This document shows, one piece after another, positions 32,482 through 44,300 of a DNA stretch of 64,000 bases. Origin of the DNA: Pomacea canaliculata. Taxonomy: Eukaryota; Mollusca; Gastropoda; Architaenioglossa; Ampullariidae. Position numbers and translations under genes: made by a program. The DNA is taken from positions 4,646,717 through 4,710,716 of the forward strand of contig NC_037597.1 of the NCBI RefSeq assembly GCF_003073045.1. The letters run 5' to 3'. Within the stretch, counting starts at the first letter, position 1, and each line of letters starts with the position of its first letter. The notes under the pieces are model-generated. The model saw only the letters and a list, made by a program, of their open reading frames with translations. It was not told where the DNA came from and did not search any database.

Positions 32482-35400
32482 ATGGCGTCGACGCAGGAGA
32501 GAGTTGTGGCTCTCATCACTCAGACACCAGAGGAGCGCTCCATCCAGCCATGGAGACGGTGTTGCCATGGTTACAGAGACGCAGTCAGAAACTGATGGAT
32601 ATGGAGCGAGGTAAGTTAGTTGAGATTTTCGCTAAATCTTTGACTTACAAGTGTCATTAGGCAGTTTGATGGAAATACAGTTAACTTGATAAATTGCAGA
32701 CTGGTCAAGCACTGGCACTCCTAGAAGCATGCAGACATCTTGACCACCAAAGAATTGAAATTGAGGTCGTCTACTTCATTTATAAATTTGATCTTAAAAA
32801 GTATTTGTGGCAAAATAATAGAAATTTAATGTTTTGTTTTTTTTTGCAAACTAGACCAGGGCACCAGCTGATCATCTTTTCAGTCAGTGGCCCTGTCTCT
32901 TAGATTTCTTATGTTCGTATTTAATTAAATTTTTCATATACCAACGACAACATAATTGTTTCAAAAAGTCCCTCTTTCTCTCTTTCCTTGTTTTGTCTCT
33001 AGAAACACTCATGGAGATTCTGCAAAACTGTTCTTACGAAAAAGCCGCCAAAGACGACATCATCGTCAAGCAAGGAGAAAAAGGAGACAAGTCAGTGTTT
33101 ACTAACCAGCGTGAAATAAATGTTTGTCAGTCGGACGATGTTTACAATTTTCCTTTCGGAAGGTGGGGAAGGGGTTATCAAAGAATGGAGAGAAAGGTAA
33201 AGGCGAAACACTTAGTCTCCTGCAGGGAGACTTCTGCTCCCATTTCATTGACTAAAATCTCCAGGCTGTAGAAATATAAAAACCAACGATCCGTGACGAC
33301 ATGTGATTAGAAAAAGATCGCAACACGGTAGAGTAATAACGAACTTTCTGATATAGTTTCTTCTTTTCTTGAGGGAAAGAATACATGTTTTCTTCGCTTG
33401 TCCAACGGTTATGATTACAGATCCCTGGTCCTTAGGTAGGAACGACCGTCTTTGTAGAGCATTGAGAGCTTTGTAAGGAGCTGCTACACCCTAAACCATT
33501 TTTTTTTCTTTCAAGTAACATTTGTTTGTATAGCGCCAGTCTGAGCATGAAAGCCACAGGTAGCACGACAGCTTTCAGACCAGAAACCTATTCGTTTCTT
33601 GAAGAGGGAATAAAGTGAATTATGACTGCTTTTATGTTTTGGGGGAGGGGAGCCTTGAGCGTTCCATTTCTTGAAGTAATATAATAGAATATTATAATTG
33701 AAATACTGTCGTAAACCAACCCTTAAAAACTAATAGTCATTTTTATTTCACGCTTTTTTTCTGTCGATACTCGTTGTGAGTGTTCCTTTAAAGAAAAAAA
33801 AACGGTGTGAGACTACAGTAAAAGTAGAATGGCTGTGGAAAAAATACTGGGAGAAACTAAGATGTCTACATGTTGGAACTAATTAAATAAGAAATGTCAA
33901 GTTTGTCAAAACATAGAATGTAAACTATAATAACGAAAAACATTTTCACATAAGTAGTACAAGCTAGCATGCCGAATAAAGCAGGAATGATCAATGTTTT
34001 ATATGTTAAATTTATACAGCTGGAGTTCATAAATAATAATAAATTGAATTTATAAATCACATTTCATCAATGCTCTGTGATTGCAGGACTTTTAATTATA
34101 ATTGAGAGCTTAAAATAAAAAAAAGTATAGGATTAAACACTTAAGGAGCTCCGTATAGAGTTCACAGTGGACAATATATATATTTCTCTTTACACTCTCG
34201 CTCAGACCTACCCTAATCATACACCTCTTCATGTCACCCCTCACCCAACATTTGCTGGACAGAAAGCAGCGAAATAATGATTAGAGACTACATAAGAAAA
34301 TTCAAAAGATGTGACAGAAATGGAGATATTATTTAACTGCTGTCAAATTAGTAATTAATTAACTTATAATGGTGAAAAATACGGTCTTACATGGTTGGAG
34401 CCGTAGTCAATGTTGAAGTTTGTTAATATACTCTATTCTGTCTACTGTTGTCCCTTATGGCTCTAGTATGGTATGAACAGATTTGTTACCTTTTCAATCT
34501 TCCAACGGCGATCTAAATAACGTTTAAAATATTAAACAAATTATCACTTATGAGACAAATGCCTCGTCGGCAATATTTGTTTGTATTCACTGTCTTATGG
34601 AAGTCAATCCCATTTGAAATATGTGACATGAAACCAAGGGAGAGTCACTCTAGGTAATGAGTTGTGGTGGGTCTCGTGTTGTCTCGTGTACGAATGGTGT
34701 CTCGTGTCTGACGTCTTGTGTGCGTCATTTGTTTCCACGTCAGAAATGACGTCATATATAAGAGAAAACACTCTAAAAATAGCCGAGTGAGCGGGAAAAC
34801 AACGGTTTTCGTCCGCCATCTTTTGTATAACTCTCTCAGGGACATTCCTCTGAACTTGTGCCTCTTCGATTCCATTCACCTACACATCTCTTCATCCTCA
34901 TCGTCATCTGCGGGGGTTCGTCGAGCGTCGTGTTGTGTGTGTGTAATACGTCGTGTGTATTCAAGATAAGTGTTCGTTCTATTATACACTCTATGTCATG
35001 TAAACATTGTGTGCGTTCAGGTTTTACATCATAATATCGGGCCGCACGTCGGTGTACATCGACGTCACCAAATCAGACGACGATCCGTTCGAGGAGCGCG
35101 GGTATCAGAGACCGAAGCTTTTGGTAAAATCTGCCCAGAGTGACGCAGCACTAGAGCATGCTGGGAAGGGCGCCAAGAGAAATAAAACCTCCAGCAGAGA
35201 CGTTCTGGGCAAGTTCATCTCCCATCTGGGTAAGTTCCAGCCAGACTCTCATGTTTAAGACCGAGAAAATTCTGAATGACGTTTTGAAGTGGAAAATAAT
35301 TCATCAATATGATAAATAAATAATCTCTACAGAAGAGATTTGCTAAACGTAGCTGAGGTAAACACAGAATGACACTATCTTTCCTTCTGTCGCTATAGAA

Positions 35401-38400
35401 ACGGGGAAGACGTTTGGTGAAATAGCGCTACTGTCCACGGATGCTATTCGCAATGCAACGGTCGTGGCAGATGAAGACACGGACTTGCTGGTCATCAACA
35501 GAATCCTCTTCAATCGCTGTGTCAAGGTCAGTCCTCTCTCACCCACGTGCACACGCATGCATCACACGCGCGAGCGGACACAAACACAAACACAAACAGA
35601 TATTCAAACACAAATTATATAAATATATATAAAACACGCACGCACACAGTGAGAGAGAAGAGCTGAGTTCGTGTTCTGTATGCACTGACAGACAGCTCTG
35701 AATTCTTGTTTACACTTCAGGCTAAAGAAGAAGCCATCTACAAAGAGAAGGTGGAGTTCGTGTCCCAGCACAAGCTGTTCCGCTCGTGGTCAGTCAAGCT
35801 CCGACGCCTTTTGGAGATGAGTCTGAAAAAAGAAGTTTGTCCGCAGGGCACCGTGCTGATGCGTCAGGGTCAACCCCCACCTGGCCTCATCTTTATTCTA
35901 AGGTAGGGCGAGGTCAGAGATGACAACCTTTTGACACCATCCTTAAACAATCATCTATACTCTCCTCCTCATCCTTTTCTGTACGGGGCAAGTTAACATT
36001 GAGGCGGGTCCCTTGGACATTGTGACGATGGGAGATGATTGGGTCATTGTGACATAGGATATCTTGGAACGAATCAGGTCAGGGTTAGCTAGCATCTTCT
36101 GGAGAAAACTAGTTGATTTGTTTGTTTTGGTTGGAAATCCTCTCTCTTGTGCTTAGCCTCCCAATTTCGCTTTTGTTTTCTGAATGAAGCTTCTACAACG
36201 ATTGGTGGTTTCAATATTGTTGTTGCTACCGCTTCTATGTGTAGCACTGCTTCATCACTTACAACATTTCTAACTACAAGTATTATTGCCACTAATTTGA
36301 GTATAATTGCAGTTAGTAATTCTATTAGTAGTACTACAACTACTGATAACAGTAATACAACTAGTGTAGTATAATTGTAGCAATTACAACTGTAAGCTAT
36401 TAAAATTGCTACAACTAGTTCCTACATATCATACAACTTACTCTATGTTGCCAGTGGTGTGGCACAGGTGTGCATGGAGCCTTTACACCACGAAGAACAG
36501 TTTCCAGAGTTGTGGGCACCTGTGGGTTCTGTCAGGTCCAAAAACCAGTGAGTACCGCTTTCATGTGTAACACATTCTACACGTACGTCGTACAGTCTGC
36601 CACTAAGTACACCCCAAACAGCTTGTATTGCATGGACATATGTTGTATATACAGCGTGTACAGCATGCCCGGATGTCCCATACATAGCTTGTACAGCATC
36701 TCTCAAATACCCACTGATAGTTTCAACATGTATAAGTACATCCTATACACAGTTTGTACAGCATATCGGTGATACATTGTACACAGATTGTGCATGTCAG
36801 TATGTCCATAAGAGGTAGGTAGAGTTGATGCAGGCAAGAATAAGTTGACTGTGATAAGTTGCTCTGAGTGCAGGGTGCCTTCAGGATGGAGGCCCGGATC
36901 CACCCGGAACAAGACCACCCCGCAGGTCGCAGTGCGCAGGCGCCAGGGCTACGCGGCTGCAGAGCGACGCATGATGGGAAGGCGAGTCAACCTGTGCTGT
37001 GTGGGACCCAACGACATTCTGGGTGCGCATCCCTCCACACTGTCTAGCAGAATAGGACAGAACTATGCTAACTAGTACAGACAGAAGCACGCTTTCTGTT
37101 ACAATAAGTTTTGTGTCAAACAGCATTGAATTACAAATAAAACACATTAATATAAAAGGGGAAGCTATGTACAATTATATACAATAAAAGTAGATTAAAA
37201 ATGTAATCATCAGCAAGTAAATAATAAACACGGGAAGAATTTATGACTAATTTCGTAAACTTTTGAGCAGGAAGAAGACAGGAATTCTTGAAATGACACA
37301 AGAACTAAGAGTAATATCAAAGCTTCATAAATGAGTGACTGATTTTTAAGCATCAGGTAATATTTGACTGGGAAGATATGTTGCTAGGCGACGCAGAAAT
37401 GGCGCTAGGACTGGAGAAGAGCACAGCAACGGTGACGGTGGAGGAGGATGCTCACGTGATCATCCTGAACGCCAAGAACTACGAGCGGCTGGTGTTGCGG
37501 AAGAACATGCAGACAGCTCGCGACCTCACACAGGTGGTGTGCCAGGTGAGTGCTCTGATACAGGTGGTGTACCAGGTGAGTGCTCTGATACAGGTGGTGT
37601 GCCAGGTGAGTGCTCTGATTAAAGTGGTGTGCCAGGTGAGTGCTCTGATACAGGTGGTGTGCCAGGTGAGTGCTCTGATACAGGTGGTGTGCCAGGTGAG
37701 TGCTCTGATTAAAGTGGTGTGCCAGGTGAGTGCTCTGATACAGGTGGTGTGCCAGGTGAGTGCTCTGATACAGGTGGTGTGCCAGGTGAGCGCTCTGATA
37801 CAAGTGGTGTGCCAGGTGAGTGCTCTGATACAGGTGGTGTGCCAGGTGAGTGCTCTGATACAGGTGGTGTGCCAGGTGAGTGCTCTGATTAAAGTGGTGT
37901 GCCAGGTGAGTGCTCTGATACAGGTGGTGTGCCAGGTGAGCGCTCTGATACAGGTGGTGTGCCAGGTGAGTGCTCTGATACAGGTGGTGTGCCAGGTGAG
38001 TGCTCTGATTAAAGTGGTGTGCCAGGTGAGTGCTCTGATACAGGTGGTGTGCCAGGTGAGTGCTCTGATACAGGTGGTGTGCCAGGTGAGTGCTCTGATA
38101 CAGGTGGTGTGCCAGGTGAGTGCTCTGATTAAAGTGGTGTGCCAGGTGAGTGCTCTGATACAGGTGGTGTGCCAGGTGAGCGCTCTGATACAGATGGTGT
38201 GCCAGGTGAGCACTCGCAGATTTAGTACAGGTGTTGTTTCAGGCAAGTAACCACAGACACTGCTGTTCATATTCCAGAAACTGGAAGCCCGTTTGGAGAG
38301 CCCTCTGGCGCCTCAGGTTCCAATCATCCAACGCCTGCACGTCGCTGCTGTTGCACTGGGGCGCCATCTGGCGGGTACGAATGTCCGGCAAGGTCGCCGC

Positions 38401-40516
38401 GTGCGGGGCAAGGGTCAGGTGAGAAGAGAACGGGATGTGGAGAAGACCTTACTGCGACTGTTCCAGGACGGACACGCGCCGCTCATCAAACCGCTGCTGT
38501 CGGATTCGCTCAAGTACCGCGCGGCTTCCCTGGCGAGGATGAAGATCCTGGCCAGTTCTTTTGGGAGGGCCTGGACCCTCAGGTGAGTGCTGTCTTCACG
38601 ACTATTTGATCTTTATGACCTTGGATCATAGATTATTCTTTTACCTACCGAATTTTGACATATTGATGAGTGTGCAAGACTGTTAAAGTCAGGAAGAGAA
38701 GTTCTTGAAGGATGGTTTAAGGGTAATTTTACACACATGTGTTATTGTTGCTGTTGGTCAGGATGTCCACCTCCAAGCCCAACCAGCGACGACGAAAAAT
38801 TCCGCGAAGCAAAGCGCAGCTGAGAAACGATCTCGAAGCCCAGCGTTTGCTTCTAGGTCGCCCTGCCACCCCGCCGGAAGTCGAATGCAGAAAAGAAGAC
38901 GTCACTTCCGCCACTTCAGCGGCAGCTAGGCCAGCCTCGTCCACAGAAGGTGGGTGGAGCATGAATGTGGGATGGTAGTAGTAGAAACACCAGGAATTTG
39001 ACGAACGTTTACAGAAAAGGCACCAAGAGCAGCTAATTCTTCTGCTCACTCAGTTCTCCATCTTCGTCTCTGCTCTTTCATGTTCACCGCCGTGCAGTTG
39101 CTTCAGTGTTTAATTATGTATTTTCTTTTTATCTTTATATTTGGGTCCCTTTGCTTTCTTATGAGTTAAGGGGCACTGCGCTCGCCTCCACCTAGACAAT
39201 GGAGATACAGCCTGTCCTATAAATATGAGACTGGGAGGACTTGAGATCAAAGAACCTGTATATATTTGTCCTCTGGACACTGGTAGATAAAGGGTTAATC
39301 ACTTGCAGCTTGTATAGTGTGACTGTAATCACTTTTAGCACCCTGCGACATCAGCGTGGCCAAACAAGTCACTTCCATCCGCCCCCAGTCCGCCGGGGAA
39401 CTGTGGGCTCCCTCCGGGGAGGGATCAGTGGATACCACTCCCATCGTGAGGCTGAAGAGCGCTAACGTCATCGTAAGAGACTCGGTGAAGGCGGTGCGTC
39501 ACGATGCAGGCGGCACCGTCCTGCAAGAACTCACGGCCGTCCATCAAGCCAGCAAGGACAGCAGGTTATAAAAAGTGTTTTTTTCACCGTCTGAACGCAT
39601 GGGCGGTGTTTAGACACTAGTTTAACATCACTACAGCAAACTATTTAATTGTGGAGCCTCCCAACCATTGGGGGTAAAGTAAAGTCGCTGCCTGTCGTCA
39701 GTTTGCCAAATCCTTCCTGCCTGTCTGTTTGTTTGCCTTTCTTCACCTCCTGCCTGTGTGCCTACCTTTTGCCTGTCTACCTGTTTGTCTATTTGCCTGT
39801 TTGGCTGGTCGTCTCCTCCTTCTCACGGTGGTCTCCATCTTTCTGATACGTGGCAGACTTCACATCGTGTGCGCATGCTCAAGTGCGCGTTCCCAAGGTA
39901 ACGCTGAACACGCGACATCCGTGGTCCAAAACGACGACGAGGACAGCAAGGACGGCTTCTACGACTTGGAAACCAGCGACAAGCAGCTTCGCGACTTGGA
40001 GGAGAGGATCGCTACCTTCTGCTCCTCACTCAGCCCCCTCCCGCTCTTCTCTCACTCGGCTCCCCCACGACACCGGCCGCAGGTGATGGAGCTGAAGCGA
40101 TTCGAAGTGCAGGTGAGTCCCGAGTGTTACTAAGACGACCACAACATCAGAATATAGTTAGTCATTCTCTCGTCGCCTTCTCTCCTCTTTGTTATTGTTT
40201 TCTTGATTACCGTGCTCTCACTACACAGTTAACCGATCACGTCATGCCGTTACCTTGGTTAACCCTGACCTCTATGATATCACAATGCCATTACCCTCGT
40301 CTTGACCTTTTGTAACACGTGCAGGGATCGGCCGCCATGCCAGTGCCGGGGGGCGTGGTGTTCGTGCACTGCAAGCCGAGACGTGCTCTACCCTCCCATG
40401 CCCTTGTAGAGGACGCCAGCAGTGACGTCCCAGCAACCAGCAGTGACGTCCCAGCAACCAGCAGCCACCCGCACGTGCGTCGTGTCATGCTGCAGCGCAG
40501 GATGTCCAGTCTGTGA
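32482..40516 (+). CDS. Protein with two cyclic-nucleotide-binding domains (CNBD2-like), 13 exons, with a frame break in the first
   Basis: Exons: 32482-32610, 33003-33090, 35021-35229, 35399-35526, 35721-35902, 36455-36547, 36874-37022, 37376-37545 (or a later repeat donor), 38278-38582, 38762-38949, 39339-39564, 39857-40112, 40325-40516; about 771 residues. The first CNB domain (roughly residues 50-185) has IIVKQGEKGDK, FYIIISGRTSVYI, a lysine-rich insert of about 50 residues, then the phosphate-binding cassette FGEIALLSTDAIRNATV with its Glu (150) and Arg (160). The second (about 220-380) starts GTVLMRQGQPPPGLIFILR and keeps LGDAEMALGLEKSTATV but lacks a clear FGE...R cassette. The C-terminal half is low-complexity and basic, ending in a duplicated SSDVPAT block. 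The first exon reads VVALITQTPEERSIQ in one frame and AMETVLPWLQRRSQ in another, so one base seems lost near 32545. The minisatellite after exon 8 makes that exon's end ambiguous. No catalytic domain was found; the ligand is unknown. Confidence 0.82.
34747..34762 (+). promoter_or_regulatory. CRE palindrome abutting a TATA box in intron 2 of the CNB gene
   Basis: TGACGTCA (34747-34754) runs directly into TATATAAG (34755-34762). The pair sits 259 bp before exon 3 (35021). The arrangement looks like a core promoter and could drive a shorter transcript starting inside the gene, or belong to an LTR. Start-site data would be needed to tell these apart. Confidence 0.35.
37531..38220 (+). repeat. 30-bp minisatellite, 23 units, each with a splice-donor sequence
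   Basis: Twenty-three contiguous 30-bp units with few substitutions. Each contains CCAG|GTGAG, and most match CAG|GTGAGT exactly. The first unit overlaps the end of CNB exon 8 (first donor at 37545/37546). A variant starting AAAG instead of CAGG occurs at 37621, 37711, 37891, 38011 and 38131, giving higher-order spacing of 3, 6, 4 and 4 units. The unit is a multiple of three and has no stop in the exon frame, so each unit would add a decapeptide of the type VSALIQVVCQ. The reading ends at the TAA at 38248-38250. Confidence 0.97.
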
Positions 40517-40757
40517 AGAGTTCGGTGGAAGAAGTTCTCTCTCTCGGAGCCACAACTGAATTCAAGTTGTTCAAGTGACGGAGGTGGGATTTGTTGCCTG
40601 TGTGTGTGTGATCTGAGGGAAGTACGTGACCTGACGTGAGGGCAATGGTCTGTGTACGTCACCTGATGTAGTCTGTGCGGTTGACAAGGAGTATTTATCT
40701 CAGACAGAAGACAAAAGGCTGCAAGTTGTAGCCTTACTGTGCCCAGGAGACAGTTAC

Positions 40758-41004
40758 CCGGAGGAAGGTAATTGCTGTTTACAGCACCCATCCACAGATT
40801 CGTTGCGTCACCGTGGTTGCCGTCTGCAGGTAGAATGTGGGACCCAATCTTCAACAGCATCTTCTGCATGTTCCAGGCAGCATTCACATCGATCCTGTAA
40901 ACTACTGGCTCGTCAAACCGACAATATCTGTCCTGCAGATCGTAGTGCGTGTGCCCGCCATTGCTTCCTAACAGCTTGAACACGAGGAATCTATCGCGAC
41001 CGGT
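40758..41004 (-). CDS. Unrecognised conserved exon (unit X), downstream of GH10 copy A
   Basis: Open reading of about 82 residues between a good acceptor (CTCTAGCAG) at 41005-41013 and a donor GTAACT at 40752-40757. It contains FKLLGSNGGHTHYDL, RYCRFDEPVVYRIDVNAA and SHILPADGNHGDATNLW. A clear relative lies at 63783-64000 with mostly conservative amino-acid differences and one codon removed in frame, which suggests protein-level constraint. I do not recognise the family. No neighbouring exon could be joined. It lies between two convergent genes and may be an isolated relic. Confidence 0.45.
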
Positions 41005-41073
41005 CTGCTAGAGGATTATAGCATCCGAAGTAGAGAAACATGTTCTGGTCTCATTTCTTGAGTTTTGGTGAAC

Positions 41074-41079
41074 AATAAA
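41074..41079 (+). terminator. Candidate polyadenylation signal of the CNB gene
   Basis: AATAAA on the plus strand, 558 bp after the CNB stop codon. It lies in a segment (about 41,040-41,160) that recurs near 50,850, 51,935 and 61,740, so it may belong to the duplicated xylanase unit rather than to the CNB gene. Confidence 0.3.
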
Positions 41080-41309
41080 ACAGGGAAAGATCCAATTAAA
41101 AGGCATTGTTCCAATTTAATCACTGTGCATGAAATATGCGCCACACTATTACAAGAACGTAAAAATATGAGGTCAACACTAGCTTTTTGAAATACATTTT
41201 ATTATTCTGGGTTGCCTCCAAAACGGTCTTTCTAGTCACGGTGGTGGCCCATGTTTAAAAAAGGCTTTTCTTTATTCTGATGACTTATCTGTGGACATGA
41301 AATAACTGT

Positions 41310-44300
41310 CTATGTGTGGACGTTGATGGTGACAGGGTGTGCCGTCTTGCCCAGTGAGAAGGTCTGCCTGAGGGCCGTCAGCTCGTGGTTCTGGTAGAAG
41401 ACAGAGATTTGGTAATCACCATGGAAACCGCGCACAGTAAACTGCTGATTGGCTGTAGACAGGGTATGAGACTCGTGAGTCATCCACTGGTTCTCCAGCA
41501 GGTCCAGCACACGCCGCCCAGCCTCCGTCAGCTGCAACATCGACAAAAGGGACGCGGATATGAGATGTCATATATGACATGAGATATGAGATGTCACGTG
41601 ACCTGAAGAGAGAAACAGAGAGAGAGAGAGAGTGGGGGGAGAAGAGAGAGAACATTGACTGATGCACTGTTGGTGTGTTTGTCATCGTGATACTTTTTCC
41701 ACTACATGGCTTACATCCAGATTATTGCCTATGAGCAGAGAGGCCTTCTCCCCGGCGTAATGAGCCTGGTCCCAGAAGCCCCAGAACAAGATGCCCTCCA
41801 CCGCCTCGTGGCCGTACAGGGCGCGCAGTGCTCGCTCATAGTGGTCTGCCCTCTTATGCTCATCAGCGACCTCCACCGTCAGCTCCGTGGCCCAGATGGG
41901 CAGACCTGCTTGAGCCAGAGTGTCCAGTCGCGACTGTGGACAATAGAGATCAGTCACTATTATCTTCTTTACTCAAAGCACTTTCATGTTCAGAGTATGA
42001 TACCTAATGGTCGCATGTTAAGCCCATATAACTGGTTTATTGTGTCCAGGGTCCAGCATAAAGATCCCGCCCTTGGTTTACGAAGCCTCGACCTTCCCCG
42101 ATAAACCGTCATTTCAGTCGGGTGTAGCTGGGGGCTTCCAACCTCAGACCAAATCCGGTATCCAACCCTCGTACTCGCCGAGAGTACTATGTGAGGCATT
42201 GAACGCTTTCCTAAAATCTGTTTGCTTTCTCTTGGTTTTATTCAAGTCTGCGTAAACTTGCCAGAAACAGAACAAGGTTTTTGCGTCTCACCTTGATCAT
42301 CGTGGGGGAGGGTTCCGTTTCTCCTGGCATGTGGGACTGGACTCCGAGACCATAAATGTTGACATTGGCTGCTTTAAATTTACGTGCCTGAGCCAGGTAG
42401 GCCTGGCAAGACAATATACATCGCATATAAAAACTATTTATTAAAACTTGTTTTGTCGTCGAACATGCTTAAGCTTCATATGAATATTAATTAGAAAAAA
42501 CTGCTTTATTTAAGACTTTGGAAGAAACAAAAATTGTCCAGCGCTTATACTTAGGTTATACTTCTTGAATAGTTTACATACGTACAGACGTTCCCTTACC
42601 CACTGGTACCAACACAATGTATCACGTCACTTTACCATTTCATTCGTACATTATTACACAAATTAAAATACTGTTCCTTACACATAAAGTAAAACTAATT
42701 TATAAATGTGGTATAAACGGCTAAAACATCGTTCCTGTAAGCTTACAATTAGAGCAATGATTTCCAAGTAGTGATCGCGTAATACGTAGGAAAAAATAGC
42801 CTCATTTAAAATCATTGGGAACAAAAGATGAAAGTTATCGCCTGAAGATAAAGCTGTGAGAACTCACCCCTGTTGAGTAACCATCCCCTACAACACCGTA
42901 GTCGTTGAGGAAGAGGTGGACGTTGGGGTCAGCAGCGTGAGTTTCGCGGAAAAGTTCAAGGTCGTAGTTGATGTCATGGAGTGTTCTTTGATACCAGGAT
43001 CCGTGCAGATTCTCGTTGTTTACATCCCAGTGTTGCACCCTGTGTGGTGAAGATTTATCTTAGTATGGCAGGAGTATGTGAGTGTGCAATCGTCCTGTCA
43101 GTAGTTCAGTAGGGTCACCACCTTACAATAGTTCATTAGGCAGCACATTAGCAGGGAGTTTATTAGAGAGACGGCCTCTACCCTAACATCGTGTTTTCGG
43201 TCTGTACTGTATTGTCTGTGTCGAGTATATATAACATAGCATTTACTTACATTGTTTAAACTCAGATTACATATTTAGACAAAAATATAATCAGGAAGCT
43301 TTCTTTAAATTAGACATCAGAGTTCAGTTAAAGATACTGTTTCCCCATATCGATACCATTTCCATTCTTGAAATACCGGCCTACAATATATCACGTGTCA
43401 CAGGTCAAGGACAAAAAGCATACGTCATGATTGTACCTGGATACTTTGACGTTAAATATGGTGTCCATGGAAACATTTGACTCTAGGAGTTTTAACCTCT
43501 TTCTATGCCTGGTTATATTTAGACTCATGTATATTGAGAACAAGATACAATATTCATACAGGTTTAGAAAATAAGACTCTGTACTGAGTTTATTTCAAAA
43601 AAAGTTTTGCTGTCTAACAGACATTTCAAGATGCATTGAAAGAAAGGTGTTGAGTTTTGAGGGGTTAATGTGTTTGTTTTTTTTTGAGTGAGATGTAGTC
43701 TTCGAAGGACCATCAAGACAAGACTGAAAAACAGTGAACACCACTCACAGCCCGCGGGTGAGCTGACAAGTCCATTGGATGTGTTTGCGCACAGTCTCGC
43801 GTAGCTGGTTTCCGGTCTGACCCCTGATGAAACTCGGCACATACTGGTCAAGTGACCATACAAGGTTATGCCCTCTGACCTTTATTCTGTTTTTAGAGCA
43901 TATCAAAGCACGGTGACTAAAAATTGATTTTCGATTAATGTTCTATTATTCCACAGTAATTTACTAACAATATGCTAGTATTCCACAGTAATTAACTAAG
44001 TAACAATGTCGTTGAGTAAGTGTGAGCAAGTCTGTGTACAGAGTTAAATCTCACTAAGTGATTACCCATGGCTTGTCAGTCCTTTGAGAGTCTGGACGGC
44101 ACGGGCGTACTGCAAATGGCCCTGTGATGGGGAAAATAAAGCCTTGATTGACGACTGTTTGCTTTTCACAACTGTATAAAGGCTGCATAGATTTCATAAC
44201 TTTATACATTAACAGGGTCAACAATTATGTCATCTTTAAACATTTTTCTTCGCATTACCTGAGTCGGTTCGAGTTGGTCCCACTTGAGAGCGTTCTCCAG

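Noticed and set aside
36147..36374. Ser/Thr-rich 75-residue ORF
   Set aside because: Low-complexity ACT/AGT-type sequence inside a CNB intron.
37531..38220. CRISPR-like array
   Set aside because: The units are contiguous identical repeats without unique spacers, in an animal gene.
37378..38250. 290-residue plus-strand and 263-residue minus-strand ORFs as separate proteins
   Set aside because: Both are translations of the 30-bp minisatellite. Only the first part (exon 8) is real coding sequence; the minus-strand reading is a shadow.
40291..40983. 230-residue minus-strand ORF taken as a single gene
   Set aside because: Only the part over 40,758-41,004 has a conserved relative. The rest overlaps the last CNB exon on the other strand and is a shadow.
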